DNA from: Cycas panzhihuaensis
Lineage: Eukaryota; Cycadophyta
Assembly: GCA_023213395.1 (NCBI GenBank)
Contig: CM041465.1
Coordinates: 148,745,741-148,809,740, forward strand
Length of the DNA stretch: 64,000 bases
Direction of reading: 5' to 3'
The position numbers were made by a program, and so were the translations under genes. The notes beneath the pieces are model-generated. The model was not told the origin of the DNA. It saw only the letters and a program-made list of their open reading frames with translations, and made no database searches. This document shows positions 1 through 10,699 of this stretch, piece by piece; the first letter of the stretch is position 1, and each line of letters starts with the position of its first letter.

Positions 1-1737
1 GATTGGTCGTTAGTTTATACATTATTTTATGGGTTTTGAAACACAACACAAGCATGGATATAAAGTGGGACCCATTCGAGGATGACAAAGATCTTATTCC
101 TTCAGACCCCTCCAAGTCTCAACTGAGCCCCTCAGACTAGAGCAAGAAAGATAGAGAAAGTAACAAGAAAGGCAGGAGAGAGATGATCATTCCAAATGCA
201 TTTATAACTACAACGATGAACATGCTTTAGCAAATGCATGTTCAACGGTAGTCCAACACCATTCCTATGGTTGTCCCATAGGTTTGCCATCCAACACCTT
301 CAATCACAACACCTCTTCCACACCTACAAGTAGCTTTTGCCATCGCTAGTGCCCTCACTTTTGTGGCACCTCTACACCTTACATTTCTAGTTGTCTAGTT
401 AGATTCAACGCTAATATTATAACAACAACAATTACACTAGCAGCAGTAACCCCAATTTCAAGAATAAATGCCAACACCATCAAGGACCCCATTAGGGAAA
501 ATGGTGCCTTATGTTCAACTACTTATGCCATAAGAGATTGTTGATACACCACCTTAGCTTTAGGCATAGCCTTTTGCCATCTCCTAAAACATATAAATGG
601 CATCTCAGAGGCAAACTCCACACTCATCTATCTTTTAGCAACATCAACATCCTACAAAACCCATGTTAGATACCTCTTTGCACAAGGAACAACTTTCTTC
701 ACTAGTGATATCTACATCACCAACCCATTAGAAAAAAGTGAAGACATAGGTTTCCTCCCACACCTCATTGAATAGTGTATAAAGATAGCAAACAACCTCC
801 ACTCTTGCACATTTAGCTAAGTCTATGAATGCAAGTATATTTGAGGTTCCAATAGGGTTGCCTCTAGCACATGCTACACAATACAACATTGTACTAATTT
901 CTAGTGCACAACACACATAGAAAGGGCCTAATTATCTTAGCTTTACTTTGTGTGATTTTTCAATGTCCATAGGATATCCACTCTTCAAGGTACACAATGA
1001 GTCCTAGATTACGGTCATCTACAAGACACCAAAGGTTCTACCATTAGCAATTACCTTCTACAAGTAGCAAATAGCCATCATGTAGGATTCTTTACCTCCT
1101 AAATCATTGGGCACACTTCTTGGTATCGAGACAAATCATATGGCCTCATATGTAGTAGGTAAGAAGAACATGACATGGTTCTCGCAAGCCATTATGGACT
1201 ACATTTTTACATTAGCTAGAGTCCATGAAATTAGGGAAAACATCTTCTAAAAAAAGAGAAATTGATAAGCTTTATTATACATATCATGTATTGTGGATGT
1301 ACTATAGTTATAATTACTTAGAGCTAGGCACTTTTTCGTTGCCATTAACTATGTTTAGTAACGTAAGTTATAAACCTCGATAGTTAAGTTATAGTCCTAG
1401 TGAGCCCACACTTTAATGTATTGCTTAATTGAGCTAATAAGCCTAAATTAAGGTTAGACAATTAGAGTTAAATTCTATATTTAGTTAGAGTTAATTAGTA
1501 AAGGATTAATTAGGGTTAGTGGCTACTTAAAATTACTCTCTTGTTGCCAAAGTGTGCTTGCATTTCATAATGAAATAGAAAGAAAGATTATGAGAAAGCA
1601 TTCTCTCTCTTCTCTTTCCAACACTTGAAATGCTATCCACCCTCAAAACTTATATGCTATTTGCTTTTGCTCCATGACCACAGTTCTATTTCGAGGCCTG
1701 CACATATCATGACTATGATTTACCTCACTATGAAGAC
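1..1737. other. Unrecognised decayed sequence
   Basis: No gene can be supported here. The plus strand of roughly 60-760 is C- and A-rich and reads as short protein-like stretches broken by stops, as expected of an old coding remnant, probably a retroelement gag. I could not align it to a family. From about 1260 to 1640 the sequence is AT-rich and ends in a CT-rich run, which resembles LTR or leader sequence, but no second copy or PBS was found. Confidence 0.4.
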
Positions 1738-2067
1738 ATCAAGCAAATGAATAGAGAAACTATACAAGAGTATGGTGTACGATTTAACATTTTGGTGTCA
1801 AAAATGGGAAAATTAGTCGATGAACCCTTATTAGTGGGTTGTTTCATAAGTGGGCTTCTATCCAAATTCTAGATGCATTTAGAACGTCACTACATAAAAT
1901 CTTATCAAAAAGCTAGAGACATGGCTTTAAATTTTGAACTTAAATTGCGACATGCAAAATATCTTCATGTATTTGAATGGGTGCATGACATACACAGATC
2001 ACATGCTCACATCAATGATCTGCAATCAACAAGATTAACTAAAAGAAAAGGAACTCAACCTAAATAA
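1738..2067 (+). pseudogene. Gypsy gag fragment
   Basis: The plus frame reads as a Ty3/gypsy Gag capsid segment. An N-terminal part around 1746-1870 (QEYGVRF, then LVGCFISGL) is followed after one stop by an open 64-codon stretch at 1873-2067 rich in Lys, His and charged helical residues. The pattern of a QEY-type helix, a short hydrophobic block ending in F..GL, then S..KA..MAL..E is that of retrotransposon gag. No protease or RT follows, so this is a truncated scrap. It lies just outside the inferred Gypsy-1 5' LTR and probably belongs to an older element. Confidence 0.55.
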
Positions 2068-2974
2068 GATCTTGATATATCACATACTACTTAGGAATTG
2101 TGTACACAATTTTGTAGGTCAAGCATCAATAGTTAAGTGGACATAATCAAATATAATGCCAAAATAATTAATGATATTGGCTAAAATTAATTTATCTTAA
2201 TTGATTAGAACCAATTTGATCAAATAGAAACCAAATAAATGATGTTATTAGAAAATTGGCATAGGTTTGAGATGAATTGATATGGCTGGATTCGAATTGT
2301 TGTGGTTCCAAATTGAACTAGTTCGACTGGGTCTGCTTTCATAAAAACTTGGATTGAATCTGAATGATGCCGAACTTGGCTTGTCAGGGAGTTGTATGCT
2401 CTAAATACATACAATATGGGGTTACAAAGATATTGTATGAACTTATATGATCTTAATATTCTATTTCAATTTAGAAAACACAAGAGAAGAAACATCTGCA
2501 AAGATATTATGAAACTTGAAGAAAGAACAAAATAATTATTATTAACTTGATAGTCTTCTTTCCCTCTCTTGAGAATTTCTTTTGGATTATTCTATTAAAA
2601 TGATGCTCAAGAGGAATGGAAATTACATCAATACAATCTCTTTTATGGAGTTGTGCCTTCCTTGCTATTAGAGGAAAAAGTGCTGAATTTCTTCACGTAT
2701 CTATTTTTCTATTTCTAGAAAAAGTAGTTATTTCTTGTTGATAGAAGAAGTGACTATTTCCTATTGGTGGAAAAGGTTGCTACTAACTAATACATATAAC
2801 TAATTACATTATTAATGAGCTCTAATAATTAACTAATATATCCAATTAATTAATTAATTTCTCCTCAAGTCTTTCTTGCTTAGAAGGAAATTATCCCAAT
2901 TTGATGAGTTAGAAAATTACTCATCCATTTATTGTAATATTGTGTAGTACATTATGCAATATATTGTACTTCTA
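2068..2974. other. AT-rich spacer, possible old LTR
   Basis: No gene was recognised. The stretch is very AT-rich. Around 2690-2790 are imperfect repeats of a unit built on AGTGACTATTTCCT. Read on the minus strand, CTTGAGGAG near 2863-2871 resembles a Copia-type polypurine tract followed by LTR-like sequence, but no partner copy or target-site duplication was seen. Confidence 0.3.
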
Positions 2975-3451
2975 TGTAGAGTTCATTTGTTGCGTTTCTG
3001 AACCAAATTTTGGCCAATTTCTACCCTAGTTTTGGCTGGCTTCTCCCCTCTATTCTGGCCAACTTAAATTCCATTTTTTGGCCAACTTCATAAATCTAGG
3101 TTGGCTCACCTATAAATAGGGTATTTTGGCTGTGATCAAGATTATCAATTTGGTTCTAGATCTGCCATATTTTCGGCCCTTTGGAGTTGCTATAGGAGAG
3201 TACCTTGCCTCGAAGAGGAAGCCAGTGACGTTATTTTATCTACTGTAAGTTTTGGTATCTTTTGTACATATATTATTGGTGTTATTTCACTTTGGTATTT
3301 AGTTTGTTTGGGTTGTGAAGCAGTGGATATTGTATTTTTCTCTTTAGTATTAGCTTTTTTTGCTTAATTACCTATGTAAAGATTTGCAAGAGTGTCTTGT
3401 GTGTGGATATTATCTGTGGTTGAGTTGTGAATTTCCTTTGGAATTCTCATA
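2975..3451 (+). repeat. Gypsy-1 5' LTR (inferred start)
   Basis: The right edge is set by the PBS at 3454 with a two-base spacer (ag), as in Gypsy-2. The left edge is inferred from a TGTAG start, which Gypsy-2 and Gypsy-3 LTRs share. A TATA box (TATAAATA) lies at 3111-3118, with repeated TTTTGGCCAA-like blocks just upstream. No 3' LTR survives to confirm the ends. Confidence 0.55.
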
Positions 3452-3453
3452 AG

Positions 3454-3465
3454 TGGTATCGAAGC
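3454..3465 (+). promoter_or_regulatory. Gypsy-1 primer-binding site
   Basis: TGGTATCGAAGC matches the initiator-Met tRNA PBS consensus TGGTATCAGAGC at 10 of 12 positions and lies directly after the LTR. Confidence 0.7.
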
Positions 3466-3760
3466 CTCGTGATTGAGGATATTTAAGTCTTGAAGAATCA
3501 AAATTTTTAGTTAATTACTTCATTCCAACGATAGAAAAAATCTTATTTTCTATACTTAGAAAATGTGAAATTTCTATTAAGAATAAGATTTTGTAGTTAA
3601 AAGATCATAAATTTTTGGATAAAAAGTCAATTTCAGTGAGCAAGTACCCCACAAACAACTGCCTAGTCACAAATATTAGAGGTACCTTAGTATAGAAAAA
3701 GTCCAATTTTTTTTCCCTAGAATAGAATTAAGATCCGAGAAGACATTTCCACTAGGCAAG

Positions 3761-4209
3761 ATGGTGAACCATCCTTCAATAACAATAGAAGACATTGCTT
3801 GAAGAGTGGATATTTTAAACAACAATATGGTTAATACAAAGAATGATATAGCAATTCAAATTGACGTAATAAGGGCAGAAATAAAAAATCAAAATGAAGA
3901 AAACTTGATGTCATATACAAGGCCATACAAGGATTATGTACGAAATCGGGCGACAACTAGAATGATTTAGGGCCCTCCAATGGTAAGGAGGATTCTCATC
4001 TCGAAAAGGAAGAAGAGGATAGATAAATTAGATCGAACCATGGTCTCAAGAATTCCAAATTCCTTATGGAAAAAATTGTTCTAGAGAAGTCGAAGGATAT
4101 TCAAAGCTAGATAATTCAAATGGATATGTATTTTCAAATGAATCCTGGTCTAAATAAAGGCAAAATCTTGGTAGCATCCCTTCACTTATATGGGAAGGCA
4201 CTTAAATGG
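3761..4209 (+). pseudogene. Gypsy-1 gag, 5' part
   Basis: The likely start is the ATG at 3761 after a 295-base leader. The frame contains several stops, but its end reads LVASLHLYGKALKW (with one stop removed), matching the ASLHLYGQALNW block of the Gypsy-2 Gag capsid. The frame is cut by NA-A exactly at that tryptophan block and continues at 9413. The product would have been the structural Gag of a Ty3/gypsy particle. It is non-functional here. Confidence 0.7.
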
Positions 4210-4592
4210 TGTTAAGATTTTAACATGGAGAACATTCATCAACCACACAAGAATAATATCAATGAACAAAGATAACATAACAAAATCAGAATGCATTAAC
4301 ATATCAAAGCACTAAAGACTCAATATGAGCCTTGATGATGTGATGATTCTATACACTACCTCAACCACCTTTATATACCAAGAGGTGGGAGACTGTACAA
4401 CCCAAGTAATGCATGTGGGACAAATACCTTTGTCCTGACCAATAGCATTACACCACTAACTTGACCAATAAGCTTCTATCTTTTTACATAGTATTTTAAT
4501 GACCCTTTGACCCTAAGACTTAGGACTATGACTAATAATCCTAGGACCCACTTTTACTTAACCACATACACATTAAACATTATATTCTAACA
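4210..4592 (-). repeat. NA-A 3' LTR
   Basis: 383 bp, TG...CA ends. On the minus strand a TATA-like TATATAA lies near 4371-4378. The polypurine tract of the element (complement at 4593-4602) borders it. It differs from the partner LTR at four sites, three of them transitions. Confidence 0.92.
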
Positions 4593-4737
4593 CCTCCCCT
4601 TAATGTTTAATGTTTAAACTAAGGACAATTTGACATAAGCGACATACATTAACACTTGACTTGAATTTGAGGCTGTAGACACTAAAGACAACATGACAAA
4701 GGACACATGACACTTTGACACATGGCTATCAAGGACT

Positions 4738-5496
4738 CTAATGCACTTTGTCTTCTTTGAATCTCCAGCGTCTTGATCTTGGAAAGGTCTTGAACACCAT
4801 GTCTTGGGCTTGGTCTTGGTCTTCAATCCTGTAGCGTCGTTTTTGAGGTAGTCCTTTGAACTGACGGTCTTCGAGCTTTGCTTCTTTCACCTTCATACAC
4901 AATTGGGAATCCTTTGACATGCAAAACAAGTAGTGAAAGATGGGCAATTCAGCATGATCCTGTATGTACTCATCGAAGATATCTCCAAGGTGTCCATCAA
5001 GTATGTCTTCTATCACCTGTTTACTCCCACTTTCTTTAGTATGTGAGTGACCAAAATAGATGTTAGCAATATCATCATTATCCAAATGCAACAATGAGTT
5101 GTCAATTAGTGAGACACCATAATCCTCCCTTGTAGCAATGAATTTATTGAGATGAGTTCCTGTAAGCTGTGTGAGATACCCTATTTTCTCTGTGTCACTC
5201 AAAAGATTTCTTGAACCAAGTACAATGAGTATTTCCATGATACTTACATGCATATACTTCATGATTATGAATATGCATACATGGAACATCATTTCAATGT
5301 GATTAACTTTTATGATCAGGTGACCTACCCAAAAGGTAATATGATTTTGACAAGTAAGATTTTGATCATATGGTAACCTCCTTATGTTCCTTCTTTCTTG
5401 GGAACAACTTTCTAGTGTTGCTGTAGGATATGCTGTTATAATTTTGATTCTTTCAAAGATGAGAATAGAAGATGCAACTGAGTTGAAAGAGATCAT
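4738..5496 (-). pseudogene. NA-family conserved C-terminal ORF
   Basis: An open frame of 252 codons. The first about 120 residues are not obviously conserved and may be out-of-frame readthrough. The last about 125 residues match the end of the NA-B protein: an acidic helix (VIEDILDG..., DEY.QDH), a DSQL.MKVKEAK block, an acidic DQDQ.QD stretch and a basic tail FKTFPRSRRWRFKE. The stop follows immediately. I do not recognise this region as a known domain. The acidic-then-basic layout could suit RNA binding or nuclear entry, but that is inference. A frameshift relative to the upstream Gag-like frame separates the two. In the ancestor they were probably one protein. Confidence 0.7.
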
Positions 5497-5515
5497 TGGA
5501 CAGTTTCCAATACAT

Positions 5516-6157
5516 TCATATCACTATATAACCTGTCATCATTTGAATTCTTCCTACCAACCTGGCCACACAAACTAGGATAACATTGTTCATACCTTTT
5601 GTTAGGCAACTTGTGTCTTCACAAACTATTACCGATAAAGATTGATGCCTAGAATCTTCATCTTCCAAAGATGGTTCTTTGATGAGACTTAAGGTATTTG
5701 ATGGAGTCATGGCTTTGTCACGCTGCTTTTCCCTTTTTTCTTTCCTCTTCAATTTCTTCCTTTGATTCTTTGCCCTTTTTATTTTCTACTGCACTTCTTC
5801 AGGTCCTTTTTCATGCACTTCTGTCAGTAGTTTCTAAGCATCCTCAGCTGAGTCAGTATTCTGCAGAACCTGGATAATGAAGCGATAGGAAGGAGGGGGG
5901 TTATCCTTACCAATGGCTGCAAGTATCATGTCAATAACAATTTTGTTTCTCCTTTTGAAAATTTCCTCCCCTTCTTCGTGAGCCATTTCAAGATTCCATA
6001 AGCTTTTCCAAAGTTTCTTCAATATGAATAGGCTCTCCATTTTAATTTTCCAAAAACGAAAATTAGTTCCAATATATTTGGGCAGAGGAAAAATGAGATC
6101 TGATAACCAATATTTATTTTTTTCAGGCATAAAGATGATAATGTCACTTAGCTTCAT
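5516..6157 (-). pseudogene. NA-A Gag-like protein (Copia UBN2-type N-domain)
   Basis: The start at 6157 gives MKLSDIIIFMPEKN, shared with NA-B (MKLEDVIIFMPEKN). Next come a G.N...WK..M...L....LW pattern and a NKIVIDMILAAI block typical of the Copia Gag polypeptide. A TAG at 5831-5833 interrupts the frame where NA-B has Trp (EAWNLL), so it looks like a TGG to TAG change. The same frame then runs on as a Lys-rich, then acidic stretch to 5516. No CCHC zinc knuckle is visible, which is unusual for Gag. The likely role is assembly or RNA packaging of the pol-less element. It is probably inactive in this copy. Confidence 0.75.
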
Positions 6158-9012
6158 GTGAAAGAGATTGATTTAAGTGCAACTACTTTGCCCAGAACAG
6201 AAGTAGTTCAACAACAAACACCCTGTGATCCCAATGCTGCTAACTATTTGAAAAATAGATACCTTGAGCAATCCACACTATTTTTGTCCCAGCACTAATT
6301 TTTCACAGTTTCTATGCACAAAACAAAATCAATCAGAATAGGATTCTTGTCTTCAACAACCCATCCTCAATTGAAGAAAGGAGTCGATCATCGGAAATGG
6401 AGATTGTTCTTGGTGTCACCACTGTCTATTTGTAGACCCAGTGGTACTGTGCTCAGTTGGCAGTGAATAAGCAAACAACAATCTTCAACAGTCTTCAAAC
6501 AATACTCAGGCAAACCTGCCTTTATTGCCTCATGGTCTCAACTGGATGATACCTTTGAACTGATAAATTTTCAGGACCTCCTCCAATTTGTTCACACTTC
6601 TGGGGATGATTTTTCAGTCCTCCAAAGTGAGCTTTCCTTCAGAAGTAGGCTGGCGCTTGATTTTGATAGCGGGAACAGTCTAATGTTTGGACAGCACAGA
6701 CTTTTGCATGGACAGGTTTGACTTCTTCACGCTTTTCTTCTCTAGTCAAGAACAGGAATAGCTTGGAGCCCCTCGCTTGGATCCCAGATTAATCTTTAGT
6801 GGTGACCTGTGTACTTGATCTCCTGTTAAGTGCTTCCACATTTGCAAGCTGCAAGGTGATATCAATGGACAAACTTTACAACAAAAAAAGGCAAACAATA
6901 TATCATCCGACTTCTTCATGCGAGCGGACCTTGAGTAAGATTTGTTCTCCAAATTCTAACCAGTAGACATGATTAGCTATTACTGAGGCAGAGTGTACTT
7001 CTCATCATGACTCCAGTAGATATCATGTTCTATTGATCAAACTTGTGAACACTTCCAGCCTGTTGTATCCTCAGAAATATAATTTGTGTCTGGCATTTGA
7101 CCCTGTCTGGAAAGGTTTCATGAGATCATTGAACTGGCCATGGATGTCTCTACAAATGATAATTGGACTATGAACAGGCTATTTGATATCAGGATGTTTA
7201 GTAGGCTTTTTGGACAGAGTACAAGTTCTTTGTCTGATCATATGCAACGATAAGTACAAAAGCTCTGCAGTCATATGCAGCGATGTGAGAACTCTATGGG
7301 GTGGAATTGAGGGTATTGTAATGCCCAAACAATCTTCACAGCATGAGCACAGAACTAGCGATGAAAAATCGATTAGGAACCACCAGTCTTGCCTGTAATT
7401 ACTATAGTCTTCGACTGCCTGCCACTAAGAGTCTGTTAACACCAATATATGAACAACAGGTTCAATGAACAGAGTCCATGCATATTCATCAAATTTTCAT
7501 GCCCCTTTTTCACAAACTTATTGCTGGTTGACCTTGAGTCATCTGCGGCAAGGACAAAATGACATCGATATCTCTATATCTCTCAGTGGACACTCCACAG
7601 ATCACATATTTCTCCAAAGACAGAGTAGGGATGGCGACTACTTCAAAACAACGGATCACAAATTTGCAAACCAGATTAATGTAACGCAGATCTGATCACA
7701 AACACTGCGCAATGAATTCATAACATTCTTTAGTCACTGGTCACACAGCGCCCCAACAACTGGAATCCCCAGTTATTTGGAATTTCGAACCCTTCAATTT
7801 CCCTATCGATGATTTGTTATGATCTACGAATGAATGAATGACCTTTCCAATATCACTCCAATAAACAGTCTCATCATGTCACTCGGACACGCCAATGTGC
7901 TAATTGCGAGTTCTTTCAAGCTGTAGACTTTACAAGGCATAGGTGTTATGGTTACGATCTAGTTTATGCCTTTTCACCAGACATCTTTCAAGGGCTGTTT
8001 AGCATTGCCCGAAATTAAGTTTCACGCCAAGGCTGCTAACAACAGTGATTGACACCATCATCAACCAGCCTTAGGATTTTTATAGGTTGCAGTCTATTTC
8101 TCAGGCAACCAGAATTCTTACTGTTTATTCCTGCAATAGTGGTGCCTTGGATGACAACAATTTGTTCTAGTTTCTACAGTTTGCCATGCGGCTGGATTAT
8201 GATTCCAGTTCCTATGGTCTGCCTCGCGGCTGGATTATGGTAATATTGTCTTTTGGTTATGCTTCAGCTTCTAGCACGGATGTTAGGTGATGTACAGTCT
8301 GGCAGCAGTATGGAGGCAGTCGTGTTTGCCAGTTAGATAGGCGGTTGAGAGAGGATCACAGCTATTCTTTCCTTGTCACTACTTCTCCATCGATAAGGGC
8401 CACATTGTTTAACACAACAACAATAGAAGCAGAAGGATAAATGACGTTATTGGAGTGGACAGCCTAGGGCATTACCACGGATGCACAGATGCATGAGAAA
8501 CTAGGGTTTTGGCAGTGGATCCAAATGAACAGTTCAAACAGATTGCTTGAACTTTGAATCAATGTTGGCAGCTAATAAGTACTGGCAACCAGACTTCTAT
8601 TGGCATGTTATGATTCACACATAATAGCCATAACACAATTTCAACGAACAACCTCCAAACATTAGTCACTTAGACAACTTGTTCTAATTTCCATCACTCA
8701 GTTTCTTCATCTTATGACAATTATCATTAATTACTTCCAACTTCTTCAAGGGACAAACCCTAGTACATGATTTCTTTACACACAAGTTTACACGAGTAGA
8801 GTTACCTGACAAAAATTATGCCCTGCAGTGTTAATCACCTTGGGACTTCACCTTCCCAATCCAAATCCTGAATCTGGCAGCAGGTCTTACAAATCTCCCT
8901 TCAACACCACCACGTTCTCAACACGCAACCTCTTAAATCTTCATTTTGTCTATCACCCTAATGGAGTCTCCTTCCTTCCTCATCTGCACACAAGGGCCTT
9001 AGCATGCAACTT
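6158..9012 (-). other. NA-A leader between PBS and Gag-like ORF
   Basis: 2.85 kb of transcribed leader without a long reading frame. Only the PBS-proximal part (about 8820-9012) resembles the NA-B leader, so the rest has been replaced or gained. It contains the PP6 phosphatase fragment at 7040-7190. At about 6530-6868 the minus strand has a splice-acceptor-like CACCTTGCAG followed by a frame with few stops that I cannot identify. Near 8180-8240 are two imperfect copies of a unit containing GCTGGATTATG. Confidence 0.6.
7040..7190 (-). pseudogene. Captured fragment of PP6-type Ser/Thr phosphatase catalytic subunit
   Basis: Read on the minus strand, the frame gives PVHSPIIICRDIHGQF followed by NDLMKPFQTG. 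This fits the PPP-family signature GDIHGQFxDL, and the DLMK-FQTG wording is that of PP6/FyPP rather than PP1 or PP2A. After a small frameshift come PDTNYI and, past a deletion of roughly six codons where the metal-binding GD-VDRG box should be, RGYNRLEVFT, again as in PP6. The invariant G before DIHG reads R. The piece covers only about 50 codons of an approximately 300-residue enzyme, so it is a dead fragment. It lies in sense orientation inside the NA-A leader, which indicates transduction of a host transcript by the element. PP6 dephosphorylates Ser/Thr residues; no such activity is expected here. Confidence 0.8.
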
Positions 9013-9024
9013 GCTCTGATACCA
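9013..9024 (-). promoter_or_regulatory. NA-A primer-binding site
   Basis: gctctgatacca is the exact complement of TGGTATCAGAGC (initiator-Met tRNA PBS) and directly abuts the 5' LTR. This fixes the minus orientation of NA-A. Confidence 0.92.
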
Positions 9025-9407
9025 TGTTAAGATTTTAACATGGAGAACATTCATCAACCACACAAGAATAATATCAATGAACAAAGATAACATAACAAAA
9101 TCAGAATGCATTAACATATCAAAGCACCAAAGACTCAATATGAGCCTTGATGATGTGATGATTCTATACACTACCTCAACCACCTTTATATACCAAGAGG
9201 TGGGAGACTATACAACCCAAGTAATGCATGTGGGACAAATACCTTTGTCCTGACCAATAGCATTACACCACTAACTTGACCAATAAACTTCTATCTTTTT
9301 ACATAGTATTATAATGACCCTTTGACCCTAAGACTTAGGACTATGACTAATAATCCTAGGACCCACTTTTACTTAACCACATACACATTAAACATTATAT
9401 TCTAACA
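9025..9407 (-). repeat. NA-A 5' LTR
   Basis: 383 bp, nearly identical to 4210-4592. It is followed by the duplicated target aatgg at 9408-9412, after which the Gypsy-1 gag resumes. Confidence 0.92.
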
Positions 9408-9412
9408 AATGG

Positions 9413-9980
9413 TTCCATTGGTGGAATATAGATTACCAAGGGACAACACATTGCAATTTGGACTTCTAAAAGACATCTTTAATAGAGTAATACAAAGACA
9501 CTTTGAACACAAATTATTTTGCCTATCTTATGTAGTTACAATAGTCTAGTACAATGCAGGCCTACAACGAGAAGTTTAAGAATCTGCAGAGCTTGAGCAC
9601 CACCCAAGCCAAACTCGATTTACTATTGGAGTCATATATCATAGGGCTTAAGGGGACTATTGAGTTCTATTTAAAAACATTGGGAGTGGAGACCCTAAGA
9701 AAAGCAATTGGCCGAACTAGGAATATTGAAGCCAAATTCAGGGAATCTAGGCAAAGTTATGTTTGTCATAATGAACATTTCAGATATCAAGGTTAGAGTC
9801 ATCAACCTCGAAGGTCGAACCAACACTTACAGAGGAAAAGGAGAGTGGACCAACCAGGAATAAGCTATCTAAAGTTGAACACCTAAGAAGGCGACCTGTT
9901 TTGATTGCAATGGGAAATGGAGCCCTGATCAAAAGTGCTCGACCATGAAGGTGTTCATGATCAACAATGAAGATGTAGAC
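9413..9980 (+). pseudogene. Gypsy-1 gag, 3' part
   Basis: It continues the capsid frame cut at 4209. A residual open stretch at 9554-9796 reads MQAYNEKFKNLQSLSTTQAK and onward to YVCHNEHF, aligning with the Gypsy-2 Gag. A degenerate zinc knuckle follows at about 9897-9940 (CFDCNGKWSPDQKC), in which the expected His is Gln. The same short-spaced knuckle with His (CFKCGGKWNREHQC) is in Gypsy-2. Non-functional. Confidence 0.75.
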
Positions 9981-10129
9981 CTTCTTGACATAGAGGATTC
10001 AACAAAAGAACTGCCACCTCTAGCTGACAACAAAGCCTAGATCGAGGAGTTGCTTAATGAAACTGATGCAAAAAATGTATAGATATCATTACAAGCCACT
10101 ATAGGAGAGGTCAACACACATTAGATGCT

Positions 10130-10640
10130 TTGGTTCAAAGGGATGATAAAAAGCACAAAGATATCAATTCTTGTAGATAGCGGTAGTACTCACAATTTCA
10201 TCAATAGGCCCAGGACAACTAAGCTTGTTCCTCAGATAAAATCACTCAAATAGTTTTAGGTTGCAATTGCCAAAGGAAAGAGTGTGCCCTATGGAGAATT
10301 TTGCAGTAAGATACACTTATAAATAGTAGACTACTTTGTCAGTATTGGCATGTTTGCTATGCTAATAGGAGGAGTTGACATAGTCCTTGGTATTCAATGG
10401 CTGTAGAATCTAGGGAATATTATTACCAATTACAAGACACGCTTTATGAGTTTTTTCTAAAAGGGACACAAGCATAAGTTGCAGGCACCATCAACATTGT
10501 CGACACAACTAGTAACATCGCATTGAATTGAGAAATTATTAAGGAAAGATCTAGCCTCTTATTTGATGACGTGTTATAAAATTTCAATTGAAGACGTTCT
10601 AGAAGAGGTATAAGATGTCATCAACCAACACAACAAAGTT
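10130..10640 (+). pseudogene. Gypsy-1 aspartic protease
   Basis: The retropepsin active site LVDSGSTHNFI is intact at about 10170-10200 and is followed by a conserved GGVDIVLGIQWL block near 10370-10400. Several TAG/TAA stops, many at former Gln codons, break the frame. It matches the Gypsy-2 protease block for block. It would have processed the Gag-Pol polyprotein. Confidence 0.78.
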
Positions 10641-10699
10641 TTTGATGATTTGCCTTAAGGGTTACCGACGAGCTCAGGATGTGAACACAATATCGAATT

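Larger units (their letters stand above)
4210..9407 (-). mobile_element. NA-A, pol-less LTR element with captured gene fragment
   Basis: A complete insertion of 5198 bp. Two 383-bp LTRs (4210-4592 and 9025-9407) start TGTTA and end TAACA. They differ at only four positions by eye (about 99 percent identity) and are flanked by the perfect 5-bp duplication aatgg. Orientation is minus: the PBS complement (9013-9024) abuts the right LTR and the PPT complement (cctcccctta) abuts the left LTR. The 4.4-kb interior holds a Gag-like frame (5516-6157), a downstream frame with a family-specific C-terminus (4738-5496) and a 2.9-kb leader containing a PP6 phosphatase fragment. I found no protease, RT, RNase H or integrase. 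It must have moved with enzymes supplied in trans. NA-B is a relative. Confidence 0.9.

Noticed and set aside
4614-4826. Open stretch of 70 codons on the minus strand at the left end of NA-A
   Set aside because: It overlaps the conserved C-terminal ORF in a different frame and shows no conservation with NA-B; a shadow.
7183-8243. Plus-strand ORFs in the NA-A leader
   Set aside because: They are antisense to the element, short and without recognisable similarity; the PP6 similarity is on the minus strand.
9014-9024. Initiator-Met tRNA-like sequence as a tRNA gene
   Set aside because: Only the 12-base primer-binding complement is present at each LTR; no tRNA body.
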